Assembly (NCBI GenBank): GCA_963691655.1
Contig: OY829328.1
Span: 83,828,400 to 83,892,399 of the forward strand
From: Toxonevra muliebris
Lineage: Eukaryota; Arthropoda; Insecta; Diptera; Pallopteridae
Direction of reading: 5' to 3'
Length of the DNA: 64,000 nt
Under the pieces are notes generated by a model. It worked only from the letters and a program-made list of their open reading frames with translations, searched no databases and was not told the origin of the DNA. Position 1 is the stretch's first letter. Every line of letters starts with the position of its first letter. The position numbers were made by a program, and so were the translations under genes. Shown here piece by piece: positions 45,001-59,415 of the stretch.

Positions 45001-46344
45001 GATCCTTCTAAAATCGCGAGATATGTAAGCGTCAGTTGAAGGAGGTCAACATTCAACTTATACCATTAAACTAGCACAAGAAAAAGATGTAGAGAATATT
45101 CAGAGCAATCCTTTATATACGTCAAGTGACATCGATCTACTCCTATATTGGTCATAGGTTGTTCACATGTGGGTTGAAACTACCAGCTGGCTTCCATTTA
45201 GTAGCTTATTGAAGTTTTCTGAGTTGATCTAAGTTTTTGTATGTTCTATAACAATATTCGGTAGACGCTATGCTACTTTAGAGCGTCCTCTTTTTCTAGA
45301 ACCACCTAGGTTATATATTTGTATCGTGTTAGTGGCGACATTGCGTTATTTGCACAAACTATGCTCAATCCACCTAAATTTCCTCCTTTGGATCTTTAAA
45401 AATGCCGTAAAAATGGATCAAATATTCAATGAGAGGACCTTATATATTAACAAAAAAATTTCATAAAAATACTAGGTCAAAATGCTTAGAGGGAGAAAGA
45501 GATTTCGAATATAGGTAGAACATTATTCTCATCTTATCGAAATATTGGAAGGACTTGATCTAAACTTTTTATGTGCTTATAATTTCAAAAGCTTAAATCC
45601 GAAGTCTTTTGTTAGATTGCAAAGTTATCCTCAAGCTTCAAGACTACGAGGTTTGTCTGGTAGTTTGGCAGATAGGCACAAATACATTCTTGTTCGTATT
45701 ATTTGGTGCCTAGAAATTTTCTATCGCTGACGCTGACGCCGTATATTCTCGCCAATTCATTCTAGCCTCCTGCTTCAAAAACTAAGAGGAATGTAAATTC
45801 GTAAAATGAAAAAAAAAACTGCTTGAATACCCACCAAGCATACTTGAAATCAATCTTTTTCATACGTTCTAATTGAAACTCGCGTTTAAAAATTATCACT
45901 AAATATTTCTTACCCTTAATGAGCAACCTTCAAATAAAAAAACTACCGCAGCAATAAATTAAATGTTGAGGTGAGTTAAAGAAATGAATATTTAAAGTAA
46001 ACTTCAAAACTTTTTTTTTCCACTTGACGATTTTCAATGTGCTTTTTGAACTGTCGCATTGAAATGTCAATGCAAACATGCTCGTAAATTTTCACAAAAA
46101 ATTCTCTAAAGGGGAGAATTCCTTCGCACACATTGAAACCACATTGAAGTATAGCGGCAGCAAGAACAACAACAATAAAAAAGTGCAGTTTTTCATATGA
46201 AAATATGCACGTGGAAGTTGTAGTAAATAGTAGTATAAGTGTGGCAATAGTAGGAGGTAGGTAAAATGCAAGTTGTAGCTACACATTGATAGTTATAATC
46301 GACTTATCGAGATGCCATTCAATTCATTTAGAAATACCCGCGTG

Positions 46345-46364
46345 CACACACACACACACACACA
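46345..46364. repeat. (CA)n microsatellite
   Basis: An uninterrupted CA run of about 20 bp. Confidence 0.9.
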
Positions 46365-46906
46365 TACACAGAGAGAAACATTCAGTATATTCCCGCTGCG
46401 CTTTGATTTCGTTTTACTTTTTTTTACCCCTTTTCCGTTTTTACTCCTTCAGAGCAGCGTTCGGGGAATGTCATGTGACATTTGCAATTGGCAGCTAAGT
46501 TTTGGGTTCTATGCGAGTGTGTGGTATCCAAACGTTGAAATGCAGCAGTGTGCTGGCATTTTTTTGGGGTTTTTTTTGTTTAAGAAAAAGTATTTTGCTT
46601 TATTTTTTTTATAAATATAAATATTTTTCCTTTTCGGATTTTTTTTTTGTATGTATGTGTGTTTGAGTGTTAGTACAACTTTGTTTAACTTGAAAAGCCA
46701 TGCGGCGAAATGTCAAACTGTGGCAAAGTTCAGTTTACAAAATGAGTTTTCTTTTTCCTGTATTAGTGCCGACTACTATTATTGCATCATGCCTCATTTT
46801 TTTTGCTACTACTACTACTATTTCTACTACCATTCTACATTTACTGCTATTTTTAGCTACTATCTACTCCAGTTTTTCTTTAATCAAATAAGCTTGAAAT
46901 GAATGC

Positions 46907-46934
46907 AAGTGGTAACACACACACACACACACAC
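46907..46934. repeat. (AC)n microsatellite
   Basis: An AC run of about 26 bp followed by ATACACTCACACACA. Confidence 0.9.
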
Positions 46935-49900
46935 ATACACTCACACACAGGTTTTCGCAACAGATTTTACTGAGCTGAGTTTGTATTTTAGGCAATGACA
47001 CAGTGAAGCAAAGACTAAACGTTCCTGATACTGAATTGGAGGTATAGAAAAAGTTAGCGCACTAGCTTATCTAAAGGTAGTGGAGGAAGTTCTGGAAATA
47101 TCTCAACATAAATGTGAAAGCGACTTTAAGACATAATTTTCTAAGGGTTTATATTCATTTTTGGATATAATTAGCTTAAAAAAAATATTAAACCATCAGT
47201 TACAAGTCAAAGTTTGGGCCTGAAAGTCTTTGCAGCAGTGACCAGGTACTCTATGAGTTGAAGTTGGTTTTTATAGCTGCCTGTTCCTTTTTACTCCTTT
47301 CAATTGACTAAACTGATTTTATAAATCGAATATGTCGGTGAAGTTGACTCGTTGGTGTCGATCTAAAACATTACGAGTGTCGAAAGACGCAGACCTGAGT
47401 TCTTTGACACCACAGGATCTGCTCAGAATTATTAATAAATCTCGTAGATTCAAAGAATAGCAAAAGAGAATAGATATAGTACAATGGACGTCTGAGTGCT
47501 GCTCTTTTGCAGTTCCAACAAAAAAAAAAGTGTCTTCATTTAAGCTATCCAGGATTGCGGGGTCACCATGTATGAATACGGAAAGAAATTGAGAAAAGCA
47601 GACATATGGTAACAGTATGTCCGATGTTTGTTGCCTCCATTTGGTATTAGATCTTTATTTTTATACCGTAGTGATCAGGTGCACTTATATAAATTGAGGT
47701 CCCTTGTTATAGTTTCTTACTCTAGGCTAGTTGATGAAAAGCTCGGTCAATTCCCTCCATGGGCCGCTGTAGTAGGAGTAGTACTCAGTCGTTTTAATTG
47801 ACTTCACTGATCTTTGAACCGTATAAGTCAAAGTGGCCCCAGGAAACAATCTCTTTCATTGGTTTTGATCTAAAAACCCATTGAAGCAAATACTCTGTAC
47901 TCGATCTCTTTGAAAAAAAAAAAATTCTATTATTTTCCCCTCCTTTCCTTTTCAGCATTCCCTCCTTTTCTCTCACCCCTCTACACTCTAAATGGTTGCG
48001 AAGTAGGTAAATGCAACAACTACAAGCCATATAGTACATGAGATAACATTGAGACAGCCGAAGTCGAGATTGGTCGAGCAGAGACGTCGACGTCGCGTAA
48101 GCAGAATCATCGGCTTTGGCTCTCTCACTGTTTGCTTATGCTCTCTATGCTACAAACAACTGCACTGCAGGAAAGTAAAAGGCAATTTGAGAGACAGAAA
48201 GAGAGTACTTCGGCATTGTTGGCTATTTCATTGTTTCGTATTTGCATTTTTAATCGTTCGGCTTTAGATTGCTGAAGTGCTCGTATGAATGAGTAATTGC
48301 ATGTGTGTTGTTGGATTCTGTTTTTGGATTCTGTATCTGTTTGTATGTGTATGTCGTGCCATGATTGGTAAATTATCGTAAGCGACAAAAAGTGAATTTT
48401 ACAAGAGAAAGATTCTTGTGCTTTCATTTTGTATGACAGTTTATGGGAAATTAAAAGTTCCCAACTGATTTTCTCCAGAAATGCTAACAATGTATAAACA
48501 TAAGTTTACAAAAAGATGCTCTTGGTGCAGAAGTTAAATTTTTGTTAAAAAAAACGATATTCTAAAAAATGGCGCTTTCGATAATTTGGTGATCATGGGT
48601 CGATATGTATATAACATTTAGTTGGTTTTTCAGCTTACATATCAAATCTTTTGCATTGCTTTTTTTTAGATACTCTTATGAGTTATTGAATTATGAGGGA
48701 GGAATCAATATACTGTTGGAAAGCATTTGAATTGTAATATGGTTTTCAAAAATCACCGTGAAAAAATTTGACATCATTGAAAAATTTTAATAGTTCATAT
48801 GAAACAGCCAACAGAAAGTGTATACTCTCAAACGAAACACTAAAATATTTATATTTAAATTTATACTAAATCGATAGTAATAAATTTTGACATCATTCAA
48901 AAGGAATGCAATTTATTTTCACGAATTCCTTTCATTTCGGCTACTGTAACCACAATATGAAGCTAACAGCTCAATAGCCAAAACTACACACAACAAGAAA
49001 GAATTAAAAAAAAAAAAAAAAATCCGAAAAAATGTTTCTCAACTTTTTGCTTAACCTTTTGCTTTGTTTCTTTGAACTTTTCCTTTTCTCTAACGACATA
49101 ATACTACCACCAACAAAACTGCTGCTGGTATTTCTATTTACGTGCAATACGCGGCTCAACACATACATGCATACTTGCATATATGCATGCATGTCACAGC
49201 CAACTGCCTAAAAGTATGCAATGCATATATGTAGCTATAGATATGGTAAAAGTAAGTAGAAGTAAAAGAAACTTTTACATTTGGATTTTTTGGCACAAAA
49301 AACAAGAAAAAAAAACACAAAAAAAAAAAAACGAAACCAACAAAGAAAGTAGCAAAGCATTTAGTAGAACACTAAGCGACATTTCAAAAAATTAAAAGCA
49401 ACGTTAAGCAGCAGCAGTTGCTAAAATATGAAGGAGCAGAGTAGAAAACGAAGAATATTTCTAAACTTAAATTCACGCTAGCAGGCAAGCAGTGAAAAAG
49501 TTTTGTTTTTGCTTTTACATACATACATTCTTCGAGTTAGGAGAAGAAGTTTTCGAATTTTCCACACGGCACACATTCTTACCAACACCATCAACCAGAA
49601 AAGCAAGCAACAAAAACTTCTCCTATTTTTTTTTCTCAAAACGCAAAACGATTTTTGTAAATTTAAGTTTTAGCTATAAGACAACAGTGTTGTCATGTTG
49701 GCATGATGCTTAATAAACGTATACATAGCGTAGAAGCGGAGACGCTCTAGTGTGAAAAACAATGTTGCCGCTTTTTACTTCCGGTTTTCTGCTTCTATTC
49801 TATAATTTTCTTCTTTTGTTTTTTGTTATTTTGCATGAGGGTTAAAGAAATTGCATTTTATTTTTATTTTTTTTATTTTTTGTATTCTACACGTTTACAT

Positions 49901-52019
49901 TTGAAGTTTTGCGGTTTTTCGTATTTAAATACACAAATACATGCGTGCTTGTGTATGTATGCGTGCATGTACATATTAGTTTGCATTATTTCCCACTACT
50001 TGTTCTACTTATCTTGTTAACAAGTGCTATTTACCAGCAATACAGTACAACAACAACAACTGCTGTACTATAAAAAAAAACTTGCTTCAATTACAATCAA
50101 AAAAAAAAAAAAATGGAAAAACTTCAAACTCAAAACAGAAACAAAAGATTTTCTTAGCTACTTACATATGTACTTGCTTGTATGCGGGCGTTATATCTAA
50201 TTTCATGCAATACCTACAAATACTAGTGGGAGTAAGGGGAATGGTGCAAATGAACCACTCACATATTTCTTTATTAGTTTATTTTCTTGTCTTCCACATA
50301 CAATTTACATATACAATTTTTTGCTTTATCTTTGTTGCGCTGTTTGTGTTTGTCTGCTTGTAATTTGCTAAGAATATTAGCTTCTCGTTTTCTTTGCATA
50401 CTTTTTGGTGTTTGCTATATTTCGATTTTTTAGTTTTGGTTGAAAAATATACCATTATATCATAATTTGTATCTTAGGTATCTTGTTTTGTTTTTGTTTT
50501 TCTTCTTTTTTCATCATTATATACAAGTGTCTGTGATTTCATTGAATTTTGTGAAAGCATAATTTTAGGTGCTTGTAAAATATCATTCCATGTATATGGC
50601 AAATAGGCAGACAGGAAAGTTTTTACTCACAATTACATACATTATGCATGACATTCCTGTATGAATCGAGCATGCTGATTTCAACTGTGCTATCAGAATT
50701 TTGCTAACTTATCACGTTTTGGAGGGAATTTGAGCTGAAACTGAAAGAAGGCGCTTTGTCTTTGTTACTCCGAACTATTCACATTTTTCATCATTTTTCA
50801 CAAAAAAAAAAGAAAAAAAAATAAATATATGCCTAAAAGTATGCTTTGGTATGAAAAATTATTCAATGTCGCTATTAGAAATAAATTGAGTGAAATTCCA
50901 CCAAGTTTTTTATGTGCAGAATGCAATTTTAAATATTTTTCTCTTAATATTTGTAAAGCAAACAAACAAAGTAAACCAAAAAAAGCCTTAAAGTATACTA
51001 AGCAAATTTCCAAACATAAGGATATATTCAATATTCAAGCAGAAATTATGTTTTTTTACAAAAATCAAAAACAGGCTCGTCTTCAACATTCTGGGGTATT
51101 GAAAATTGAACTTCAAAATTCAACATAGCTTAGTTGAGGCCTGAGTATTCAACAAAAGAAAACCTCCTGGTGTATATGTATTTTTAAACACGTTTTACTT
51201 GCAAAATTCAAATCAATCCACTTCCCATTGCAATGAAAGCAAGCAAGCTTTAAAAGTTTCTTTATATTGTAATATAATTTTTGTTTTTTTTTGGCTCCTT
51301 TTGGCCATTAAGTTGACTTCTAGTGGCGGTTACTGCGCTATGCGTCACATAAATGTCAAAAAAAAAATATCACAAAAAAAATATATAAATGCAATAAATT
51401 TAGCATTTCGTATGAAATGCAACAAATTTTCATGTTTCGTTTTTAATGAATTTTTATGCCATTCGAGTGTGAAATGTGGCAGCGTGCAACAACATTTCAT
51501 ATATTCAACACTACGCTGAGCTATTTGCAACAATTTAACAAAATTTCTTGTTGTTTTTGTTGTTATTGCAACTCGTAGAGTGAAAATTTCTTTACGTTTT
51601 TCTGTTTTTTTTTTATTGTGAACAGACAAATAAAAATTTGTATATTTTTTTTATTGCAATGCTCATCCATTTGACTTAATGGCGGTGAAAATGGTTTAAC
51701 ACTTAAAATTACCAAAAAAAAAAAAAACACTGTTTACATGTAGATGTATGTGTAGATATATTTGTATGTATGGAGGAAACAAAAAATTGGCGGGTATATG
51801 CCAAGTGTAAATTGCTGAAATTTTTTCTTTTTTTTTTATGTAATAATAAAAATGAAAATTTCGGTATTTCTTCAACTGGAAAATGCTTTATTTTCAATTT
51901 TACTTTTATTAATTTTTTAATTTGTATGGGTTTGTTTTTTAATATGTATTTATATATATATTTTTATTTTTCGCTCATCCCATAAATTAAAATAATTCAT
52001 AAAAGAAAAAATAAATTTC

Positions 52020-52128
52020 TGCAACATTTGTTGCTACATATATATATATTTAATATATTCAAATAAATCAAAAAATGAGAAAAAGGAAAACAGAAAATTT
52101 ATAAATAATTGCTGCAACAAATGTTGCA
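52020..52128. repeat. Perfect 15-bp inverted repeat, 79-bp loop
   Basis: TGCAACATTTGTTGC at 52020-52034 is the exact reverse complement of GCAACAAATGTTGCA at 52114-52128. The loop includes an AT run. Confidence 0.85.
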
Positions 52129-55100
52129 CTTCTGTATCATTAGTTGTAGTAGCAGTAGAGTAACAGAAATGTAGTGTCTAGCTATTAATCAGTATCCTAA
52201 ATTAATTATGTATGGATGTAATTATGCTATCGAAATAAAATAACACTAAGCAACCAAAATTTCTCTGTGAAATTGTTTTTTTTTTTTAACATTTTGACGT
52301 CGAACACCTTATTATCGACTTGGAACACAACATTGAGTTCAGCCTAGTATAGCACTGCAGATGAGTAAAACTCTGCCTCTGCCTCTGCTCTCTTTCTCTC
52401 TTTTTGACAACCACACAGTGAGTGAAGTTGCTTAGCGTCGTTTAGCGTTATTTCGCAGACCGCGGCAGAGAAAAACCGTATTCGATTCACATAGTCACAA
52501 ATGAGAGAGAGAGAGAGTTGAGCTCTGTCTCTACTGCGTCTAGTGGGCGGAGTTTAGTATAACATTTTGTGCTACAAATTTTTCTGCTATGCTGCCCATA
52601 GTGCTCTCCGAGAGAATACGATCTTCGAGAAATTTACGAATTTTTCTAAAAGATAAATAAAAAAAAAACCTCTCATCAATAGCGGTGAATTCAGCAAATG
52701 GCTGCCGCACTCTCTTTTCGTTTTTTTATATGAAATTTTTACACTACTTACTTACTTTGAAAGCAAAAAACTTCATTTAAAAAAAATGAAAAAAGAGTGT
52801 GAATCTCTGTGGATTAATTTGCTTTAAAAATTGAGGTATATGTAGTTCGTTCCGTGCGCATATCTCCTGATTTATTCTCAATTGTTGTTGTTTTCCATTA
52901 AATTTGATTAAAATAACAGTGGAATTCTGCCAAAATGCGCCGAAGAATTACTAACTCTATTGAAATGAACTCAAATTTATTTTATAAGATCTGTGGTACT
53001 AAGAGACTCTTCTTCTTCTACCATTTAAATATGAAATAAAGGTTCATAGTACTTGCATGTATGTGCAAAATTTTTTTAAAAAAAGTACAGAAACCTAAGA
53101 AAATTTTGTATTTTTCAATAGCTTCGTAATAAAAGAGGTCGTTAATAAATAAAAACCAGCTTTCCTTAGCTTGATTTTTTTCCCCCCAACACATAGATGT
53201 GTGAAAGCTCTTTAGAAAGAAGGTGAGTTCAAATAATTTAAAGTTGTTAGCTCTGAAATCGTGAGGCCTGTGTTGAAGTTCACCGATTCTCGGACTTTGA
53301 AATGCAAATCCACTCCTTAGAGATTCGGTAGTGCCGGACAGCATAGGGGCTGAATACCCCATACTGTTTGAATTATTTCTTAGTTCATATTTTTTGGGTT
53401 CTTAGTTATTTTTAGCTTTTTAGCTTATGGTAGTTCCATTTGAATGCCATTCTAGATCGATGTTGCAGAATATTTTTCAAGGAGTGAACCATTTGTCAAC
53501 ACTTTTTCTTCTTCTATTGTTAATATAGCATAGAAAAATAAAATTCATGCTGCCCAGTGCTGAATGCTTTCAAAATACCTAATATGATAAATGTATGCCA
53601 AGCATGTTATTTTAATATCACATTCATTTCTGATGCACTATGACTTCTATCTCTCCTTCCCCCCCCCCCCCCCTCTCACCCGTTCTTAAATTTTCTCACC
53701 AATTTCTTATAAAAAAAAATTGTAAAAAAAAAAAAACTTACAATTACTGCATCGCACGTACACATTTCTCATTAGAAAAAAATCATATACTCCTAAAGCG
53801 CCTAAAACTATAATTGGAATTGTATTTGCAAAAATGTTTTCTTTGATTGCCAGAGAACGGAAAAGAAAAAAAAAACGGAAGGAAGTTCAGTATAAATAGA
53901 AGAAAATCGAGCCATATTTGCCATGAGTTGTTAGTTGTGAAAAGCATATTCAATGCTGACCGATATGTTGTTGGTACTACTACTGTTGCTGGTAATCATT
54001 CTTAATATTTTTTACTTACCCCCTGCATGTACGCTTGCTTTCTTTACAATTCATTCATTTAATATGCTACTCATGTAGAAAATGAGTAAAATAGCGCATC
54101 GTCCTTAGGTTTGTTGTTGATGCTTTCCTGCTTTTTTTTTTTTTTTTAATATATAATATATGTGTGTCTTGTATATTTTTCAGCTTTATCATCTGCAGCA
54201 GAAGCAACCAGCAGCATCTTCATCATCAGTAATGTGATGGTAGTGTAGTGAAACATTTGGCGGCATGTTCCAATATTAATCGTGACATGTTAAGGAATTA
54301 GTTTTTGAAAATTTTGTTTTACTTGTATGTGCATATGTATGTATTTAGTAGTTATGTATGTTTATATGCATGTACGTATGTTTGAATATGTATGCACTTA
54401 TTTACTTGCAACATGTTTCGCTCATATTTAGTTCGTTTCCTTTCCTTATTTCACATGAGAAATTGTTCTTATTAATGAGCATTTTTCTATTTTCACGTGT
54501 TTTATAGTTTTTTTTGCAGTAGTTTTGTCTTTCTCGTCTTTTCACAAGTATATAAAGTATCAAAATCTATTTTTAATTAACTTTTTAAGTTTTTTTAGTG
54601 GAGAAACTAGACAATGGGATATACCACACAAGATAATAGTATCACAAAGAAAACTGTAGAGAGGTACTCTTTCTTTAGTCGGTTGTAGAATGATAAGTAA
54701 AATAACTTGGTAAAAACCATGATCCGGCTGAGTTTTCAAAAAACAATTTCTTTGTAAAAAAAAAAAAACAAAAAGCTTCAAAAGCGAGGAAGTTGAAAAA
54801 AATGTTTTCTACAAAAAAATTTTATAGACAATTTCACTAAAAGTCACTGAAATATTCAAATTTTAAACTTCAACACCGCATAAAACATTTTCAGCGTCTT
54901 CCTACTTATGAACAAGTGAGTTTTGTTGGACAGTGTAATAAACACTGTGAGTGTATTGCAAATGAGAGGATCTGAAGCTCTCTTCTTTGCTCTCTGGAAC
55001 TCACAGCGTAGCAGACTAGTTTTTTAATACCCAATTTGTTCTCTCTCTCATAACGGCAATACTCCTCATTATTATTCAGAGTAGTAATGTTCACGCGAGA

Positions 55101-57447
55101 GCGTAAGAAATTTCTTATATACAATGCTCGTTTCCATACCTGTGTGGGTGATTATAATTCGTTTTCACCACTTAGGAAATGATGATTTTCCGTTACAAAC
55201 AACAATCGGCTCTCATGGACTCTCTTGCTTATCTCTCTCTCTCTCTCACACCCAGTCGCTCTTATTTACTAATAGACTTGCCTCTTTATAGCAATTGCAG
55301 AATTTTAAATTCAAAATTAAAGACTGTTGCACAAATTTTACACTTTTATGTTGAAGAATTCAAATTCCGAAAATATATTTAAAAGTTTTCTTTCTACCAA
55401 TGCATAGGTTGGTTATTCATGTAAGAATTGCTTAACTTAACATTTCCTTATTATATTGGATTTATTGTTGTTGCTGTTTCATTTCATTCTTGTCAGGAAT
55501 GTAAGTAAGTACTTAACTTTGACGACCTCATTTTCTACATGACATATGCCTACTGCATGCATGCCCACTTTCATTTCGGAATTTCTAATTTCATGAAAAC
55601 AAAAGCAAAAAAAAAAACCCACAAAAGGAAAAAAACTAAACTTACAAACAATGCAAAAAGGGAAAAAATAGAAAGAAACGCAAGCAATAATAATTTTCAC
55701 CGCATATTTACATGCATGCAATGAACGACGATGATGATGATGATGAGGACGACTGCGGCGACGTAGATGACTATGTTGATGGTGTGGTGATGGAATTCTT
55801 CAAACCAACTTCCAATTTTTTTTCAGTTGCTCCTTGTTATTTCTTTTCTCTTTTCTTTTTGTTATTTTTCTACTTGAATCCACACGCTTTGACTTTTGAT
55901 GTTGCGCCGCGGTAGACGGACTTCATGCCACCAACGTCGCCAACCAAAAACAAAAAACCAAATATCATCCATCCACCCAATTCTAATCGCAATCGTAAAT
56001 CGAAATACCAGCGAAAACAACAACAACAACGAGAGAATGAGAACGACAACGCAAATGAATACTGTCAGTAACACGATTGCAATCAAAGTGGTAGAATTTC
56101 TTTTGCATTGCTATTGTGTAGTTGTTGTTGTTGTAGTTGCCATTTCAACTGTAGCACTTGACTGTGCCGTTGCATTTATAGAAAAAGAAAGTATGTAAAT
56201 AGTAGCACCAGTAGCAGCAGTAGTAATAGGTTAGCTTGTTATTCCTCTTCGCTATACCATTTTTTTTTTTTCGTTGAAAATTGAAAATATAATTTATTTG
56301 AATACCAACAGCATTTCCACCAAACTGTTCACCAACAAAAACGCACATATACCACTTTGATTTTTCTCGTTGCCATTTTCTTTTGTTGAGCACAAGAAAA
56401 AAAACCAACGGTAAATGTGTTTGTCAGTGAGAGTGAGAGCAGAGCAGAGCGCATTGTGTTTTGAATTGTTGGTGTGAGCGTGGTGAAATTTATGGTGAAA
56501 AAACACACCGGTTATATATGTGCTGTTGTTGTAGTTTTTTTTTTTTTTTTTTTTTTGTATGGTTGTTGTCGAAGAGCAGAAATAGAAGAAAGAGACGAAA
56601 ACGAAAACAATTTCACTTGATGTCATCGACGGTGAAAACGTCCTTGTGACGTTTTACATACGCTCCTTTTACTCCTCAAGGCACTGCTTTGGTTTTATTC
56701 CTTTTCTTCGATCTCACGCTCTCCCGCTGTCACACTATTTCTTCTGCTTCTATGTGTGCTTCTAAAGAGGCCTACTGAAATGTCAAAAATTCCTTTGTTG
56801 TTAGTGCACGACTTCCCAGCAGTCAGCAGTAATACAGCAAAAACCCAGAAAAATGCCAGCAAGAACAGTACAAAAAAAAAAAAAAACTATTAAGTAAATT
56901 CAAATTCATTTGTTATGCAAGCTACATTTCCGCTTCCGGTTATATTTGAAAATGTGCTGAAGTAATGCTGCTGGTGTTTTTTTGTTTCTTTTTACTTATT
57001 TGCAAATTCTACTAGGACAAGTAAAGAAAATTACTGTAAAAACAGAAAAAGCTTAAAAAAAAATTGGGAAAAATAAATTTACATTAAAGTGATTAATTGC
57101 AGGAAATATTGAACTAAATAAATGTTAGGACCAACTGTACCACACACAACAAAAACTACAAAAAAAAAAGAAGAGGAATTAAGAATTTTTGTAATGAACA
57201 TGCTGAGTATTAAAAACCCCCATAAAAAAGAAATTAATAGTGACAGGTATTAAATAAATTTATAGCAAATTAACAGAGGAAACCAATATGGAAATGTTTG
57301 CGGTTGTTTGAGTAGAGTAGAGTGATCTTGCAACATAGCTACATTGGCTTTTAAAATTAAAAGTCACGCAAGGTATGGTTTGCTTCATCGTATTGTGACG
57401 ACAACATTTTTAGAGTCGAACGAAAAAGTTTAAATTAACATTACAGC

Positions 57448-57640
57448 TACGCTCTCAACGGCACTACGGTCTCAATGTTACTCAGTGAGACTATTCTCTC
57501 AATGATACTACGCTCTCAATATTATTCAGTGACACAATGCTCTCCATGCAGCTCAAGGACACTACGCTCTCAATGCTACGCAGCCTCACTACACTCTCAA
57601 TTCTATGCAACAACAACCATACTTTCTCAATCTTACGCAT
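57448..57640. repeat. Minisatellite, unit about 27 bp
   Basis: Eight diverged units share TACGCTCTCAATG, alternating with ACTCAGTGACAC-like spacers; starts lie near 57448, 57466, 57491, 57508, 57536, 57564, 57590 and 57619. The open frames across it are by-products. Confidence 0.8.
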
Positions 57641-57967
57641 ATCAAAATGTTCAATATGTTACTCTCTATTTCCCCGGAAACCCTGTATGGTCTACTTTGT
57701 TTTTAACGTAGCATTGGATTGGATCATGGGGGATAGAGTAACTCTTTTGAGCATAATAAATAAGGCCTCAACTGCTCATCGCCTAACGTCATTTATCCAT
57801 CTAAACTCTTTATTTTTGTATTGGGGAGAGTGCTGAGAGATAAACGACGCCCCAGTTTATGTATGACTGCAAGATTAATAAGCGCACTCTCTCTTTCTCT
57901 CTCTCTCTCTCTTTTAACTCTCTTGTATGTATGTATATTGTTCATAAATGAAGAACAATATTGATTA

Positions 57968-58482
57968 CACTGTTCGACAAATGGAAACTTTTGAAAACGA
58001 GTAGAGACGGGACAAACGCACTTAGGGTAATGGGGGATCGCTGAGTCCTAATTCGTGGTCCGTTTTGCTCTGCTACGTCACAATTTCACCTGGCTCAAGA
58101 ACGGCTCAGCGACATATGGCACCGCTAGGCATTACTGGGTTAAGCTAACAACGAGATAAAAGTGAACGATGATAACGAGGATGAAAAAAATTACGAAAAA
58201 ATAAATTAATTTAAAAAAAAAATTTTTTTTTTAAATTTTTAAAGCTAAAATATAAAAAAAAATCCTAAATTTTTTTTTTGTAAAATGGATGTTTTGATGA
58301 AAAAAAATATGAACTGCATTTTTAATTTTTTTGTTTTTTCAATTTTAAAAATTTTGATGTCAATAAAAAAAAAAATTGAGACATAGCAGAGCAAAAAGGA
58401 CCACGGATTCGGACTCAGCGACACCCCATTCCCCATAAGTGCATTTGTCCCGTCTCTGCTCATTTTTGGCTGTTGAACAGTT
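57968..58482. mobile_element. MITE with terminal inverted repeats of about 110 bp
   Basis: The left arm (57968-58087) begins CACTGTTCGACAAATGG. The right arm (58373-58482), read on the minus strand, begins ACTGTTCAACAGCC. Both contain GAGACGGGACAAA, GCTGAGTCC, CGTGGTCC and TTTTGCTCTGCTA in the same order. Between them lie about 60 bp shared with the repeat at 10849-10912 and about 200 bp of A/T-rich sequence with long homopolymers. A TA precedes the left end; the right boundary is one or two bases uncertain. There is no coding capacity. A CTGTTCGACA-type terminus with TA suggests a Tc1/mariner-superfamily MITE, but this is inference. Confidence 0.8.
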
Positions 58483-59384
58483 TTAAGCTGGTTAAATTAT
58501 AATATAACAATAACAATTATATGCTATATTAAATTTTTAGTACATATGTTATTTTTCTTTAACTTCTTCAAAAAAAAACCTCTAAGATTTCATACATCTT
58601 TAAATTATTTATCTATGTGTGCATGTTTTAGTGAAACTTTTTACTTTATACAGCAGGTAATTAAATGTCCATCCTTCCTACAAAAACAAAAAAAAATAAT
58701 GCTCATCCGCAATGTGGCACATTCGCACTTACACTGAGACTCTTGCGCCGCACACAATTAAATGAAGTTCTCGTGTGACATTTGGGATCCGCATTTCGCA
58801 CTGTCAACGCGTTTAATTAAACTTTTGCGACGATACAAAGTTTATATTTTTTTTTTTCGTTTTCTACTTTTCTTACTAGGTTTATTTTTATGCTATTTTT
58901 TTTTTTTTTTGAATTATCCGCATATAGTTTGTGGTTAGTGGTCATGAAAAGTGCAAAATGGCGGAAAAGGTAGATGGGTTCAACTGTCTTTAAATTAACA
59001 AGATAGAAAACAACACCTGCAAATGCTTTATCTACTATTTATTAAGAAAAATAAAAAATGCCAGATAATTTAAAATTTTTCTTGAGAGCTTAAAACTGGT
59101 AATTGAACTTACAATCTTTTTCAGATTGTTTAAGACAAAGATGTTAAATTAGTAAATTCTATTCATTTGGAAAGGCAAAATAGAGTGAAGTTTCCAAGTC
59201 TTCTAGCCACCAAACTAATTGACTGTATGCATTTATTCTGAAAGAGAAGAGTGAATGCATGCAAATTCATTCACTTCGATAAATACTTTTCAATTTTCTT
59301 CACGGCATTCAATGTTCAGCGCACATAAAATTTTATTAATTCAGCACGTTGGTCCAGAAGCAATTACAATTGCCTACTTACACT

Positions 59385-59415
<31 letters not shown>

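Larger units (their letters stand above)
42001..57440. other. Long non-coding stretch, simple repeats, no gene recognised
   Basis: About 15 kb with no recognisable protein or RNA gene. It holds (TATG)n runs (42680-42740, 54330-54400), CTTG/CTGG runs at 43136-43165, (CA)n at 46345-46364 and 46907-46934, and homopolymer tracts. A C-run lies at 53660-53674, a GATGAT run at 55729-55746, and GA/CT-rich clusters at 52380-52405, 52503-52520 and 55221-55250. Frames such as 42539-43009, 43422-43844, 50829-51128 and 53018-53362 lack family motifs and have the composition of the underlying AT-rich DNA. It could be intron or intergenic. Confidence 0.55.
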
